Source of the DNA: Aliarcobacter sp.
GTDB taxonomy: Bacteria; Campylobacterota; Campylobacteria; Campylobacterales; Arcobacteraceae
Length of the DNA stretch: 64,000 bases
Assembly: GCA_028690445.1 (NCBI GenBank)
Contig: JAQVBE010000002.1
Coordinates: 1 to 64,000, forward strand
Direction: 5' to 3'
The position numbers and the translations under genes were made by a program. The notes beneath the pieces are model-generated. The model saw nothing but the letters and a program-made list of their open reading frames with translations. It searched no databases and was not told the DNA's origin. Positions 1 to 8,442 of the stretch are shown here, one piece after another (positions within the stretch are counted from its first letter, which is position 1; the number at the start of each line of letters is the position of its first letter).

Positions 1-110
1 CAAATACTTACAAAAATCTCTGAAATCCAAAATGTTGTCAAGGATAATAAAGATTTACTTCAAATTATTGCAGTGATAAGTGCTTTCACTCAAAAAGAGT
101 TAGGTTTTAT

Positions 111-683
111 GTGCGAAAGTTGAGTAATTTAAAATTTAGAAGTCTTAGGTTTTTATGTATTGGTTTAAATATTGAAGATTTTTCTCCTTATACTTGGCAA
201 TATGTAAGTGATTATGATTTATTACCCACAAGAATTCAAGAGCCAAAAAGAAGATCTGTTTCTATGTCTCCAAATGGAAAAAGCTCAATTATGCTTGAAA
301 TTCCTTGCAATAAAGATGATGAAATTTGGAATATGAAAGAAGAAAAACTTTTAGAAATAGTTAAAAACGATTTGAAAAAATTAGATTTTGATATTGAGGA
401 TAAAATAGTTGATTATTTCTCTTTTATAACTGAACATGCTTATACTTTAATGGATATTGATTATGCAAAAAAAAGAGATGATTCATTTGAATATTTAAAT
501 AGATTTAAAAATCTTACGATGGCTGGAAGACAAGGAACATTTAGATATATTTTCCTAGATACAGCAATGGAAACAGGTCTTATGGCAGCGCATAGAGTAC
601 TTGATGAAAAGAGTTATACAAAAGAAAAGATATATAATCATCGCAATGAAAAAACAGTTATAGAAACAAAAAGTGTAGTATAA
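111..683 (+). pseudogene. C-terminal fragment of an FAD-dependent amine-oxidase-type oxidoreductase
   Basis: The 190 residues match the C-terminal part of FAD-dependent NAD(P)/FAD oxidoreductases of the amine oxidase/protoporphyrinogen oxidase type. Visible family blocks are IEDFSPYTWQYV, RIQEPKRRS, LEIPC..DDEIW and the terminal FAD-contacting segment GRQGTFRYIFLDTAMETG. The N-terminal Rossmann domain with its GxGxxG dinucleotide motif is absent. The same frame is closed by a TAA at 48-50, and the only upstream start is a GTG without a Shine-Dalgarno sequence. A different frame (1-123) is open across the window edge and ends at TGA 121-123; it may be the tail of another gene or the displaced upstream part of this one. 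A truncated or frameshifted gene is the likeliest reading, but the window edge prevents certainty. Confidence 0.55.
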
Positions 684-697
684 AAAAGGAGAAAAAA

Positions 698-1258
698 ATG
701 AAGAAATATATAATATTAGTTTTGATTGGTTTAATTGCATCAATTAATTTACAAGCATATTCGTATGCAGCAGCAGGAAAAGAACCTACTATTGATTCAA
801 GAGAAGGAATTTTAGGAGCAATAAATAATGATAATTTTGTTTTAGCGAAAGAAATCTTGGAAAAAAATAAAGATAATTATCTTTATTTAACTAAAGAATT
901 TAATGAAAAATTATTTAGCTTATTAGAATCTTCTATTTTAGAAAAAGATAAACAAAAAATAAATAAATGGCTTGATGTATCAATAGCTACTGAAATTCAA
1001 AGAAGATTAGATGGTGGTTTAAAAAATATTGATAATTTTAATATATCAAAAGTAATGCTTGCAAAAGCAGATAAATTTTATAAATTATTGAGCGTTTCTT
1101 TAGATAAAGAAGTTGATAAAAAATTAAAAGATGCTCTTTTTCAATGTGCAGATTCTATTGGTAATCCCGGACTTTTTGGTGTTGGAGCGAAACCTGTGAA
1201 TAAACAAAAGTATATAGAAAATGAAAAAATAGCTGATGAAATTTTAAAATCTCTTTAA
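698..1258 (+). CDS. secreted helical protein of unknown function
   Basis: The 186-residue product starts with a typical signal peptide (MKKYIILVLIGLIASINLQAYSYA), so it is probably periplasmic. The mature part is charged and mostly helical, with Lys/Glu/Asp-rich segments and one cysteine (FQCADSIGNPG, near residue 149). I do not recognise a family. The start is well supported by an AAAGGAG ribosome-binding site. Its stop codon overlaps the start of the next gene (TAATG), which indicates translational coupling to the GT-C-type membrane protein downstream. It could be a partner of that transferase or of the secreted and cytochrome proteins further on, but this rests on position only. Confidence 0.75.
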   Translation: MKKYIILVLIGLIASINLQAYSYAAAGKEPTIDSREGILGAINNDNFVLAKEILEKNKDNYLYLTKEFNEKLFSLLESSILEKDKQKINKWLDVSIATEIQRRLDGGLKNIDNFNISKVMLAKADKFYKLLSVSLDKEVDKKLKDALFQCADSIGNPGLFGVGAKPVNKQKYIENEKIADEILKSL

Positions 1259-2490
1259 TGAATAAATATAAAATTATTGTATATATTTTTACTTTATTTT
1301 ATGCAATTTTTATATTAAATTATGAACCTTCATTTTATAATGATGACTCTTTATTTTTAACAAGGGGAATTGATAATTTTAGTGTTATTGATTTCTCTCC
1401 ACATTTCCCAGGATATGCAGTTATTGTTATTTTGGGTAAATTTATAAATATTTTTGTAAATGAATCAAAGTATTCATTTTTTTTATTATCTTCTCTTTGT
1501 GCAGTTTTTTTACCCTTGCTTATGTTTTTTTATGTAAAAAATTTAACAGATGAAAGAAAAGCATTTGTTGTTTTTTTAATTTCTATTAGTTCCGTTTATT
1601 TAATGAACTTATCTTTGAGTATGTTAAGCGATAGTGTTGGACTATTTTTCTTTTTTTTATCATTACATATGTATGAATTAAAGAAAAATAGACTTACTGG
1701 ATTTATAGTTTCTCTTGCATTTTTTTCAAGACCATCATATTTGATTCTTTTTGTAATTGGATTTTTATACATTTATTTTACAAATAAAAAGAGTTTAAAA
1801 GAGATTTTAATTTACTTTTTATTAGGAACATTTTTATTTTTATCTTATACATTTTTTTATAATGGATATTTATATATTGAAGAAGCAATTAGATTTACGC
1901 AAGGGCATTTCGAACTTTGGGGAGTAGGACAAAATAGTGATATAAAATGGATTGATAATATTATAAGGTTTGAAAATGCTCCTTATTTATTGCTTGTTTT
2001 TTCTATATTTTCTTTAAAAAAAGAACATATTTTTCTTTGGATTTTATTCTTATCATATTTTATTTGGATGATATTTGCTCAAAACCCAGATAATATAAGA
2101 CATATGATACCTTTAATTTTTTTAGCAAATATAATTATTGTTTTATCTATAAAAAATAAAATTCTGATTTTAGTGCCATTTTTAATAATAAATTTTTATG
2201 CTCACTCTTTTTATAAAGAAAAAATCTCACCATTAGAGAATATTGCGAAATATATAAATAACAATAATAATGAAGCAATAATAATTACAAATAGAGGTAT
2301 TGAAGTTTTAAGAGAAAAACTTAAAAATAAAATTGTTGATGGATATTATAAAAATAGTGCAGGTTTTATAGTTAATAATAAAAAAGGTCTAATTATAACA
2401 ACAAATAAACCCAAATATAAAAATTATAAAGAGTTTAGAGGCAGGTTTATTGCAGAACAAAATTTATATTTATTCAAAAGTCAAAATTAA
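1258..2490 (+). CDS. polytopic membrane protein, GT-C glycosyltransferase-like
   Basis: The 410 residues form about ten hydrophobic segments, with a short periplasmic-type loop after the first one carrying the acidic pair D29-D30 (sequence FYNDDSLFL). A further family-like motif is HFPGY in the same loop. Lipid-linked sugar transferases of the GT-C fold (PMT/ArnT/GT83-like) have this arrangement: an acidic pair in the first extracytoplasmic loop and many membrane helices. The C-terminal 90 residues are soluble and Lys/Asn-rich, as in ArnT-like enzymes. It is translated by overlap with the preceding secreted-protein gene. The substrate cannot be deduced. Family assignment is from topology and motif only. 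Confidence 0.6.
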   Translation: MNKYKIIVYIFTLFYAIFILNYEPSFYNDDSLFLTRGIDNFSVIDFSPHFPGYAVIVILGKFINIFVNESKYSFFLLSSLCAVFLPLLMFFYVKNLTDERKAFVVFLISISSVYLMNLSLSMLSDSVGLFFFFLSLHMYELKKNRLTGFIVSLAFFSRPSYLILFVIGFLYIYFTNKKSLKEILIYFLLGTFLFLSYTFFYNGYLYIEEAIRFTQGHFELWGVGQNSDIKWIDNIIRFENAPYLLLVFSIFSLKKEHIFLWILFLSYFIWMIFAQNPDNIRHMIPLIFLANIIIVLSIKNKILILVPFLIINFYAHSFYKEKISPLENIAKYINNNNNEAIIITNRGIEVLREKLKNKIVDGYYKNSAGFIVNNKKGLIITTNKPKYKNYKEFRGRFIAEQNLYLFKSQN

Positions 2491-2527
2491 TAAAAAATTT
2501 AATATTTAATTAAGCTTTTTTATCTAC

Positions 2528-2546
2528 AATTATGATAATCATTTTC
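2528..2546 (+). promoter_or_regulatory. Fur-box-like operator upstream of the secreted toroid-like gene
   Basis: The 19 bases AATTATGATAATCATTTTC match the classical Fur consensus GATAATGATAATCATTATC at 16 of 19 positions. The element ends 14 bases before the ATG of the 2561 gene, in front of the AAAGGAAAA ribosome-binding site, where Fur binding would block expression. Fur repression under iron-replete conditions is inferred. In an AT-rich genome partial matches occur by chance, but the central ATGATAATCATT core is intact. Confidence 0.6.
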
Positions 2547-2560
2547 AACAAAGGAAAAAT

Positions 2561-4582
2561 ATGAAAAAAATTATTAAGATGTCAATTATTACATCATTGG
2601 TCGTATCTTCGTTATATGCAGCAAATAATACAAAAACGCAAGTTTTAGATAAAAGATTTGATACAGCAGGTGCTATGTTCGCTTATACAGAATTTGAACT
2701 TTCAGGTGAGCCAATGGCTGAAAGTTTAGGGCTAGATTTAGATACTTTAGACCCAAATGCAATAAATCAACCGACAAAATTTGATTATACAGCAGGAATA
2801 GAAAGTTACGAATATTCAGAAGAAGCAATGTATGCATTAAATTATCAATCAAAAATGGGACCGCATCTTGTTAATGGACTTCTAAATGAAAAAAGAGGTG
2901 GAACAATGGAATCTTTAGCAAAAAGATTTATTGAACTTGCTAAAGTAACAGGAAATTCACCAGAAATCATACCTTTAAATATGCATCCAACAGCTTTACC
3001 ATATATCTCAGGAATGCCAGAATTTGGGCAAGAAATTGATATGACAGTTGTAAACAATGATGAAATCGTTGTTGTAAAAAAAGGAAAAGAAACAAAAGTT
3101 AACACAGCAGTTCCTGCTTATTTAAGAGATTATAAAACACTTTCTTGGTATGAAGATGGTATGGAAAAAATATTTAATTCAGCAGCAATTGGAGCAGCAT
3201 TATTAAAAGATATAATGTGGGCGCAAGATTTTTTAGGTGGAATGCATGTGATTGAATCAGATGAAGAAGTAAAAGCAACAAGTTCAACAATGGATAGTGA
3301 TGGAATACACGCTTTAGGAGTTTCAGCTAAAGATGGAATTAATGGTGTTATTTTAACTGAACTTGCTTGGGAAAGTATTCTAAATATGCAAGAAAAATTT
3401 GGATTTGATGGTAAAAAATTAGGAGTTCCTTTTGATCCTAATTACAATGCTAGTAATCCAATATGGTTTGCACATAAGGTAAAAGTAAATGAAGGGCAAA
3501 AAAATGAAACAAAAGCAATTAATTCTTTAGAAGTTTTAGAAGGATATTCATCTTTAAGAGACACATGGCAAGTACTTTGGCCAATCTCTGAATTTTATGC
3601 CTACTCTGATCAAAGAGTATCTAATGAAAATCAAAATCCATCTTTTTTAAGCGCATTTGATGGTGAGCCTTTTAAAAGTGCACCAAAAGAAAATACTGAT
3701 GAAGATAGAAAAAACAATATCAAATCTTATGATGCATTTTCTGTTGCTTCAAATATTTCAAATTTGATGTTTGAAAATATTTCAAAACTTCATTATGATG
3801 AAAAAGTAGGAACTTTAGTTGATAGATTTGATGGCAATAAAGGAACAACAGTAACAGTTTTTGATGCTGCATATTCTATTGAAGCTCTAAGAATATTCCA
3901 AAGAGCAATAGATGCTCTTCCTGTTGGATATGGATCAGCTGATGGTGCAAAATCTTTAGAAACAGAACAAGGAAAAAGAGCTCTAGCTTTAATTAAAACC
4001 CAAGCTGATTTTTTAATTAAAAATGTAAAAGATAAAAATGGTTTATATTTTACAAGTTATGATTTAAAAACAGGTGAAAAAACAGGATCAGATATTGGAA
4101 CACAATTTGCAGTAGTTCGAGGACTTACGGCTGCATTTTTAGCAACACAAGATAAAAAATATAGAGAAGAAGCAAGAAAATTATTTGTATCAATTGAAAA
4201 AAATATGTTTGATAAAAAAATTGGAACATATGTAGATGCAAGTAAAGAATATACTCCTTATACAATTGGTGCAACAAGTGGTGGATTAAGAGATGCAATA
4301 ACTCATCTTAAAAATGAAGGAAAAGAAAAAGAGCCTTTATTAGAACTTAAAAATCTAACTGAAAGATTTACAAATTGGTTCCAAATAGTTATAAATGGAA
4401 ATGCATTAAATGAAGGAGCTCAACTTTCTGAGTGGCTTTTAGATTCAGGAGAATATGAAACTGCTGACATGAAAACTTCAAATAATGATGGTGATAATGT
4501 TCCTCCTATCAACAAAGCTGGTGGAAAATATGGTACAGCTATGACAATGGCTGCAAAAGTAAAATTATCTAACACAAAATAA
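2561..4582 (+). CDS. secreted protein with helical-toroid-like C-terminal half
   Basis: The 673-residue product has a signal peptide (MKKIIKMSIITSLVVSSLYA) and is probably periplasmic or exported. I do not recognise a named family. The C-terminal 330 residues show repeated helix-hairpin units of the type seen in alpha/alpha toroids: FDAAYSIEALRIFQRAID, then TQFAVVRGLTAAFLATQDK, then SGGLRDAITHL, each preceded by a loop such as KNGLYFTSYD. A (alpha/alpha)6-barrel glycosidase-like fold is therefore possible but not demonstrated. No cysteine-rich or heme motif is present. It has its own Fur-box-like operator and lies 99 bases before a multiheme protein that also has one, so a role in iron-limited growth alongside that protein is inferred. 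Confidence 0.7.
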   Translation: MKKIIKMSIITSLVVSSLYAANNTKTQVLDKRFDTAGAMFAYTEFELSGEPMAESLGLDLDTLDPNAINQPTKFDYTAGIESYEYSEEAMYALNYQSKMGPHLVNGLLNEKRGGTMESLAKRFIELAKVTGNSPEIIPLNMHPTALPYISGMPEFGQEIDMTVVNNDEIVVVKKGKETKVNTAVPAYLRDYKTLSWYEDGMEKIFNSAAIGAALLKDIMWAQDFLGGMHVIESDEEVKATSSTMDSDGIHALGVSAKDGINGVILTELAWESILNMQEKFGFDGKKLGVPFDPNYNASNPIWFAHKVKVNEGQKNETKAINSLEVLEGYSSLRDTWQVLWPISEFYAYSDQRVSNENQNPSFLSAFDGEPFKSAPKENTDEDRKNNIKSYDAFSVASNISNLMFENISKLHYDEKVGTLVDRFDGNKGTTVTVFDAAYSIEALRIFQRAIDALPVGYGSADGAKSLETEQGKRALALIKTQADFLIKNVKDKNGLYFTSYDLKTGEKTGSDIGTQFAVVRGLTAAFLATQDKKYREEARKLFVSIEKNMFDKKIGTYVDASKEYTPYTIGATSGGLRDAITHLKNEGKEKEPLLELKNLTERFTNWFQIVINGNALNEGAQLSEWLLDSGEYETADMKTSNNDGDNVPPINKAGGKYGTAMTMAAKVKLSNTK

Positions 4583-4611
4583 AACTTCAAAATTTTCTAC
4601 ATTTTATTTTA

Positions 4612-4644
4612 ATATTAAGAATTCTTTTTAAGAATTCTTAATAT
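4612..4644. terminator. perfect 15-bp inverted repeat, probable terminator
   Basis: ATATTAAGAATTCTT (4612-4626) is followed after three bases by its exact complement AAGAATTCTTAATAT (4630-4644). It lies 30 bases after the stop of the secreted-protein gene and just before the next Fur-box-like element. The stem is almost pure A/T and has no following T-run, so it may end or stabilise the upstream transcript rather than act as a strong intrinsic terminator. Confidence 0.45.
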
Positions 4645-4648
4645 AATT

Positions 4649-4667
4649 AACATTCATTATCATTATT
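4649..4667 (+). promoter_or_regulatory. second Fur-box-like operator, upstream of the hexaheme fusion gene
   Basis: AACATTCATTATCATTATT matches the reverse orientation of the 19-base Fur consensus at 14 positions and contains the hexamer series ATTATC-ATTATT. It ends 14 bases before the ATG at 4682, the same distance as the Fur-box-like element of the preceding gene. The matching position in both genes strengthens the case for shared iron control. Confidence 0.5.
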
Positions 4668-4681
4668 ATTAGGTTTGCCAC

Positions 4682-7600
4682 ATGAAAACAATATATATCA
4701 GTTTATCAGTCGTTGTTATGTTTATAACAGGAATTATTCAATGGGATATTTTTTCACTTCCTTGGGAATATTATAATATTGTTCAAGCCCTACATATTAT
4801 AGGTTCAATTACTATTTTTGTAATATTAATAATTCCTTTTGTGAATATGCATACATATAAATATAGAAAAAATATTATTGGAAAAAAAAAGAATAGTATA
4901 AATGGTATGTTTTTGGGAATAACTCTACTTTTGATAACAATAAGTGGTATTTATCTATTTTTAATAGGAAATAGAGGAGGAGATATTTGGGGAGTTTACT
5001 CTTTTTATATTCATCTTTATGGCTCGTTTTTCTTATTATTTTTCTTATGGTATCACAGTAGTAATTCTTCAGCAAATCAAAAAAGAAAAAAACTTGCAAA
5101 ATTAAATAAAATAAAAAAAGAACATGTTTTTGCAGTTATTACTCTTTTTATGCTATTTTTTCCTACTTTTTCGTATTCAAGTACAAGTACTTCGGCTCTT
5201 TATCTTACAAAAGATGCAAAATACATTTATAGTGCCAATTTAGATGGTGGAAGTGTAAGTAAAATAGATGCAAATAGTGGAGAAAAAATTTTTGAAAAAG
5301 TTTTAGGAAAAGATATTAGAAGAATTGCATTTAATGAAGATGAATCGATTTATGCGGTAACAGATTTTTCTAAAAACCAAGTAATCTTTTTAGATGCAAG
5401 TAATAATAAGATAATAAAAACAATAAAAACAAAAAATAAACCTCATGGAATTATTTATGATAAGAACAATAAGTATTTTTTTGTAACAATTTATGAAGAT
5501 AATGAGATTTTAGTTATTGAAGATAAAAAATTTGAAGTAATAAAAACAATAAAAACAGAAATAACTCCAAGAGGTATGGCATTAACAAGTGATGGACGAC
5601 TTTTAGTAACGCATACAATGATTGGAATGATTTCTATTTATGATAGTAGAAGTTTAGTTAAACTAAAAACCATAACTTTGCATTCTACAAGTAATGAAGA
5701 TGAATTTGTTTCTCAAGGAAAACCTAGACTTTTAGATGATATTGAGATAAGTCCTGATGGAGATGAAGCGTGGATTCCTCATGTATTATGGAATTTTGAC
5801 CATAAATTTCAGTTTCAATCTACTATATTTCCAACAATTTCAATTATTTCTTTAGAAAAAGATAATGAAAAAGAGTTAGAAGATCAAAGAAAAGAACTTT
5901 TTAAATCAATAAATGTATTAAATAATAATAACAAAACAATGATTGTCTCGAATCCTTGGGATCTTAGCTTTTCAAATGATGGTTCAAAAGCCTTTGTAAC
6001 ACTTGCTGGAAGTGAAGATATTATGGTGTTTAATATTGGTAGAAGTAGTACAAAAGCAAATAAAGAAAGACATAGAAAGAGAGCAAATAGAAGTGGAAGT
6101 GGAGCAAAGGCTACTGAAATATTTAGAGATTATCCAAATCATACAAATCCACAAGCAATTTTAGTTAATCCAAATAATGACAATATTTATGTACAAAATG
6201 CAGCGCGACTTGATATGACACTTCTTGATAGTGGAGGAGAACATCCATTTTCAAGAGTAACAGTAAAAGAAGATAATTTTTCAAAACTTGTTGAAAAAGA
6301 TCCTTTATCAAAAAAGTTAAGACTTGGTAAAACTTTATTTAACAACGGAAATGCAAATAACTACGAAAAAACACCACTTGTAGGTGATTTTTGGATGAGC
6401 TGTAATTCTTGTCACTTTGAGGGATTTAATTTTACAAATGGATTCTTATTTACAGATACAAAACTCGATAAGAAAAATGATGCAAGTATTGGTCATGATA
6501 ATATTGATAAGGGGTATATTTCAAAAACACCATTAGCTGATTATGTAAGAATTGCCAGAGATACACAAGGTGGAATGGGAGAAGATCCAAAGTCAGATTT
6601 AGAAAAAATTGATCCTGATAAAATGCCAAAAGAGTTAGAAGAGTTGATGCAATCACTTCATACTTATATTACAGATAAAGATAATTTAAAATATTTATCT
6701 ACATGGATGAAATTAGATGATGATGCAAAAGAATATCATCCAAAAGATTGGACAAACTCAGCAAAATGTAAAAGCTGCCATGAAAATATTTTTAATCAAT
6801 GGGCCGATTCTAATCATAAAAACCTAGTGGGAACAAACCCATATTATATGGTATTAGAAAGTTTAGCGGCAAAAGTTGAGGGTGAGGGATTTAGAATGTG
6901 GTGTATGGGATGTCATAATCCTAGTGCAATTACAACAGGAATAACAAAAACAACTCCTACTATGGATAAACTTTTTGAACATGGTGCAAAAACACTTGTA
7001 GATGAATTAGATAAATTTGGGAATGAAAAGCTAGAAGAGGGAGTTTCTTGTATTACTTGTCATAGAATCCAAAAAATTGAAGATGTTGGAGGAAATGCTT
7101 CTTATACTTTAAATATCACACAAAGAGATAAATATGCTTTTGAAGATAGTACACATAAAGCAGGGCAATGGTTAAGTGAAAAGTTTATTAACTCTAAACC
7201 TCAAGTGCATATAGATAGTTATATGAATCCAGTTTATAAAGAAAGTGTTTATTGTGCTTCTTGTCATGATGAATTTACACCAGGAAGTGGAAGTAAAATA
7301 GTTTCAACTTTTAAAGAGTGGCAAGAGTCAAGTTTTAATAATCCAAATGATCCAAGTAAAAATAAAAGTTGTATAGATTGTCATATGACATTTTTAGAAA
7401 ATGACAAGTTATCGCCACTTACTGGTCAATCAACAAGTGGAGGAAAAGTTAAAAAAGATGTAAAAGTACATTATTTTGCTGGTTCAAATCACTTTTTATC
7501 AGGACTAAAAAGTAAAACACATGAGGATCAAACTTTACAGCTTCTTAAGACTTCTGCTAAATTAGATGTGGATTTTAAAGATAATCAATTAATTGTGGGA

Positions 7601-8047
7601 GTAACAAATGTAGGAGCAGGACATCATCTTCCAACAGGTGTTTCTGATTTTAGAGAGCTTTGGCTTGATATTACAATAAAAAATAGAAATGGTGAAACTG
7701 TTTTTGAATCAGGAAAACTAAATGAAGAGGGAGATTTAGGCAAAGATGCAAGACCTTATATGAAAGTTTTTGGAGATAAAGATGGAAAACCCGTTGGTCT
7801 TTTCTTTTGGAAGTACGAAAAACTTTTAAGCGATACTAGAATTGCATCTGGTGAAAGAAGAATTGAAAAATATGATATTGATGAAAGTTTTAAAGATAAA
7901 CTTCTTTATCCTCTTACTGCAACTGTAAAATTAAATTTTAGAGTTTATCCACAATGGGTTACAAATGCTGTTCAAAAGGAATATCCAAATTTACCAAATC
8001 CTCCAATTATCGAACTTAAAAAATCAATTAAGACTTTTGAAGAATAA
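4682..8047 (+). CDS. membrane-anchored beta-propeller / hexaheme c-type cytochrome fusion
   Basis: This 1121-residue protein has three parts. Residues 1-125 contain four predicted membrane helices, and a fifth near 147-165 (FAVITLFMLFFPTFSYSS) probably exports the rest. Residues about 170-510 are YVTN/lactonase-like beta-propeller repeats (for example IYSANLDGGSVSKIDANSGE and ISPDGDEAWIPHV). The C-terminal part has six CxxCH heme-binding motifs: CNSCH 574, CKSCH 696, CMGCH 741, CITCH 790, CASCH 858 and CIDCH 897. The hemes would be attached in the periplasm. The last five resemble multiheme cytochromes of the c554/NrfA-like type. A likely role is electron transfer or reductase activity, perhaps linked to iron given the Fur-box-like operator. 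Substrate and partner are unknown. Confidence 0.8.
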   Translation: MKTIYISLSVVVMFITGIIQWDIFSLPWEYYNIVQALHIIGSITIFVILIIPFVNMHTYKYRKNIIGKKKNSINGMFLGITLLLITISGIYLFLIGNRGGDIWGVYSFYIHLYGSFFLLFFLWYHSSNSSANQKRKKLAKLNKIKKEHVFAVITLFMLFFPTFSYSSTSTSALYLTKDAKYIYSANLDGGSVSKIDANSGEKIFEKVLGKDIRRIAFNEDESIYAVTDFSKNQVIFLDASNNKIIKTIKTKNKPHGIIYDKNNKYFFVTIYEDNEILVIEDKKFEVIKTIKTEITPRGMALTSDGRLLVTHTMIGMISIYDSRSLVKLKTITLHSTSNEDEFVSQGKPRLLDDIEISPDGDEAWIPHVLWNFDHKFQFQSTIFPTISIISLEKDNEKELEDQRKELFKSINVLNNNNKTMIVSNPWDLSFSNDGSKAFVTLAGSEDIMVFNIGRSSTKANKERHRKRANRSGSGAKATEIFRDYPNHTNPQAILVNPNNDNIYVQNAARLDMTLLDSGGEHPFSRVTVKEDNFSKLVEKDPLSKKLRLGKTLFNNGNANNYEKTPLVGDFWMSCNSCHFEGFNFTNGFLFTDTKLDKKNDASIGHDNIDKGYISKTPLADYVRIARDTQGGMGEDPKSDLEKIDPDKMPKELEELMQSLHTYITDKDNLKYLSTWMKLDDDAKEYHPKDWTNSAKCKSCHENIFNQWADSNHKNLVGTNPYYMVLESLAAKVEGEGFRMWCMGCHNPSAITTGITKTTPTMDKLFEHGAKTLVDELDKFGNEKLEEGVSCITCHRIQKIEDVGGNASYTLNITQRDKYAFEDSTHKAGQWLSEKFINSKPQVHIDSYMNPVYKESVYCASCHDEFTPGSGSKIVSTFKEWQESSFNNPNDPSKNKSCIDCHMTFLENDKLSPLTGQSTSGGKVKKDVKVHYFAGSNHFLSGLKSKTHEDQTLQLLKTSAKLDVDFKDNQLIVGVTNVGAGHHLPTGVSDFRELWLDITIKNRNGETVFESGKLNEEGDLGKDARPYMKVFGDKDGKPVGLFFWKYEKLLSDTRIASGERRIEKYDIDESFKDKLLYPLTATVKLNFRVYPQWVTNAVQKEYPNLPNPPIIELKKSIKTFEE

Positions 8048-8080
8048 ATATTTAACTAAGAAATTTTCTTAGTTAAATAT
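8048..8080. terminator. bidirectional terminator between the hexaheme gene and ruvX
   Basis: ATATTTAACTAAGAAA (8048-8063) pairs exactly with TTTCTTAGTTAAATAT (8065-8080). The hairpin lies in the nine-base gap between two convergent genes and includes the ruvX stop codon, so it can serve both transcripts. It is A/T-rich, and any T-run is part of the stem. Confidence 0.6.
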
Positions 8081-8442
8081 CTCTCTAGTATTATTTTAGC
8101 TGCTAGTGAATCAATTCTTCCATCTCTTTTGTATTTGATTTCACCTTTCATCATCTCTTCTGCTTCGATTGAACTCATATTTTCTTCACAAAATTCATAA
8201 GGGATTTTTAGTTCTAACAAAGATACAAAGTGATTGATTCTATTTTGCATATCAATACTAGCACTTGGAAATCCAACAATTAGTTTTTCTATTTCCCACT
8301 CTTTTAAAAAGATATTTACATCTCGTGCTGCTTGGTTTCTATTTTTTCGTAAAATTGCAGCTTGTGGAGTTACTATGTCTGAAGTTAAACAAATGGCAAT
8401 TCCTATTCGTTTAAGTCCCACATCAATTGAGGCTAATTTCAA
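8056..8442 (-). CDS. ruvX: RuvX/YqgF-family Holliday junction resolvase-like protein
   Basis: The 128 residues have the RNase H-like fold pattern of YqgF/RuvX: the N-terminal acidic motif ASIDVGLKRIGIAI, the LIVGFPSA strand, the central Glu in CEENMSSIEAEEMM, and the C-terminal acidic motif DSLAAKIILERYL. Members act in 16S/23S rRNA maturation or Holliday junction processing in the cytoplasm. The start is a TTG that overlaps the stop of metF (TTGA at 8439-8442), so it is probably translated by coupling. Length is normal for the family. Assignment is firm; which of the two proposed activities applies is not visible. Confidence 0.9.
   Translation of the reverse strand: MKLASIDVGLKRIGIAICLTSDIVTPQAAILRKNRNQAARDVNIFLKEWEIEKLIVGFPSASIDMQNRINHFVSLLELKIPYEFCEENMSSIEAEEMMKGEIKYKRDGRIDSLAAKIILERYLTKKIS

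Noticed and set aside
2845..3105. 86-codon minus-strand open frame inside the secreted-protein gene
   Set aside because: It is wholly antisense to a long gene with a signal peptide, has no ribosome-binding site and has no recognisable domain.
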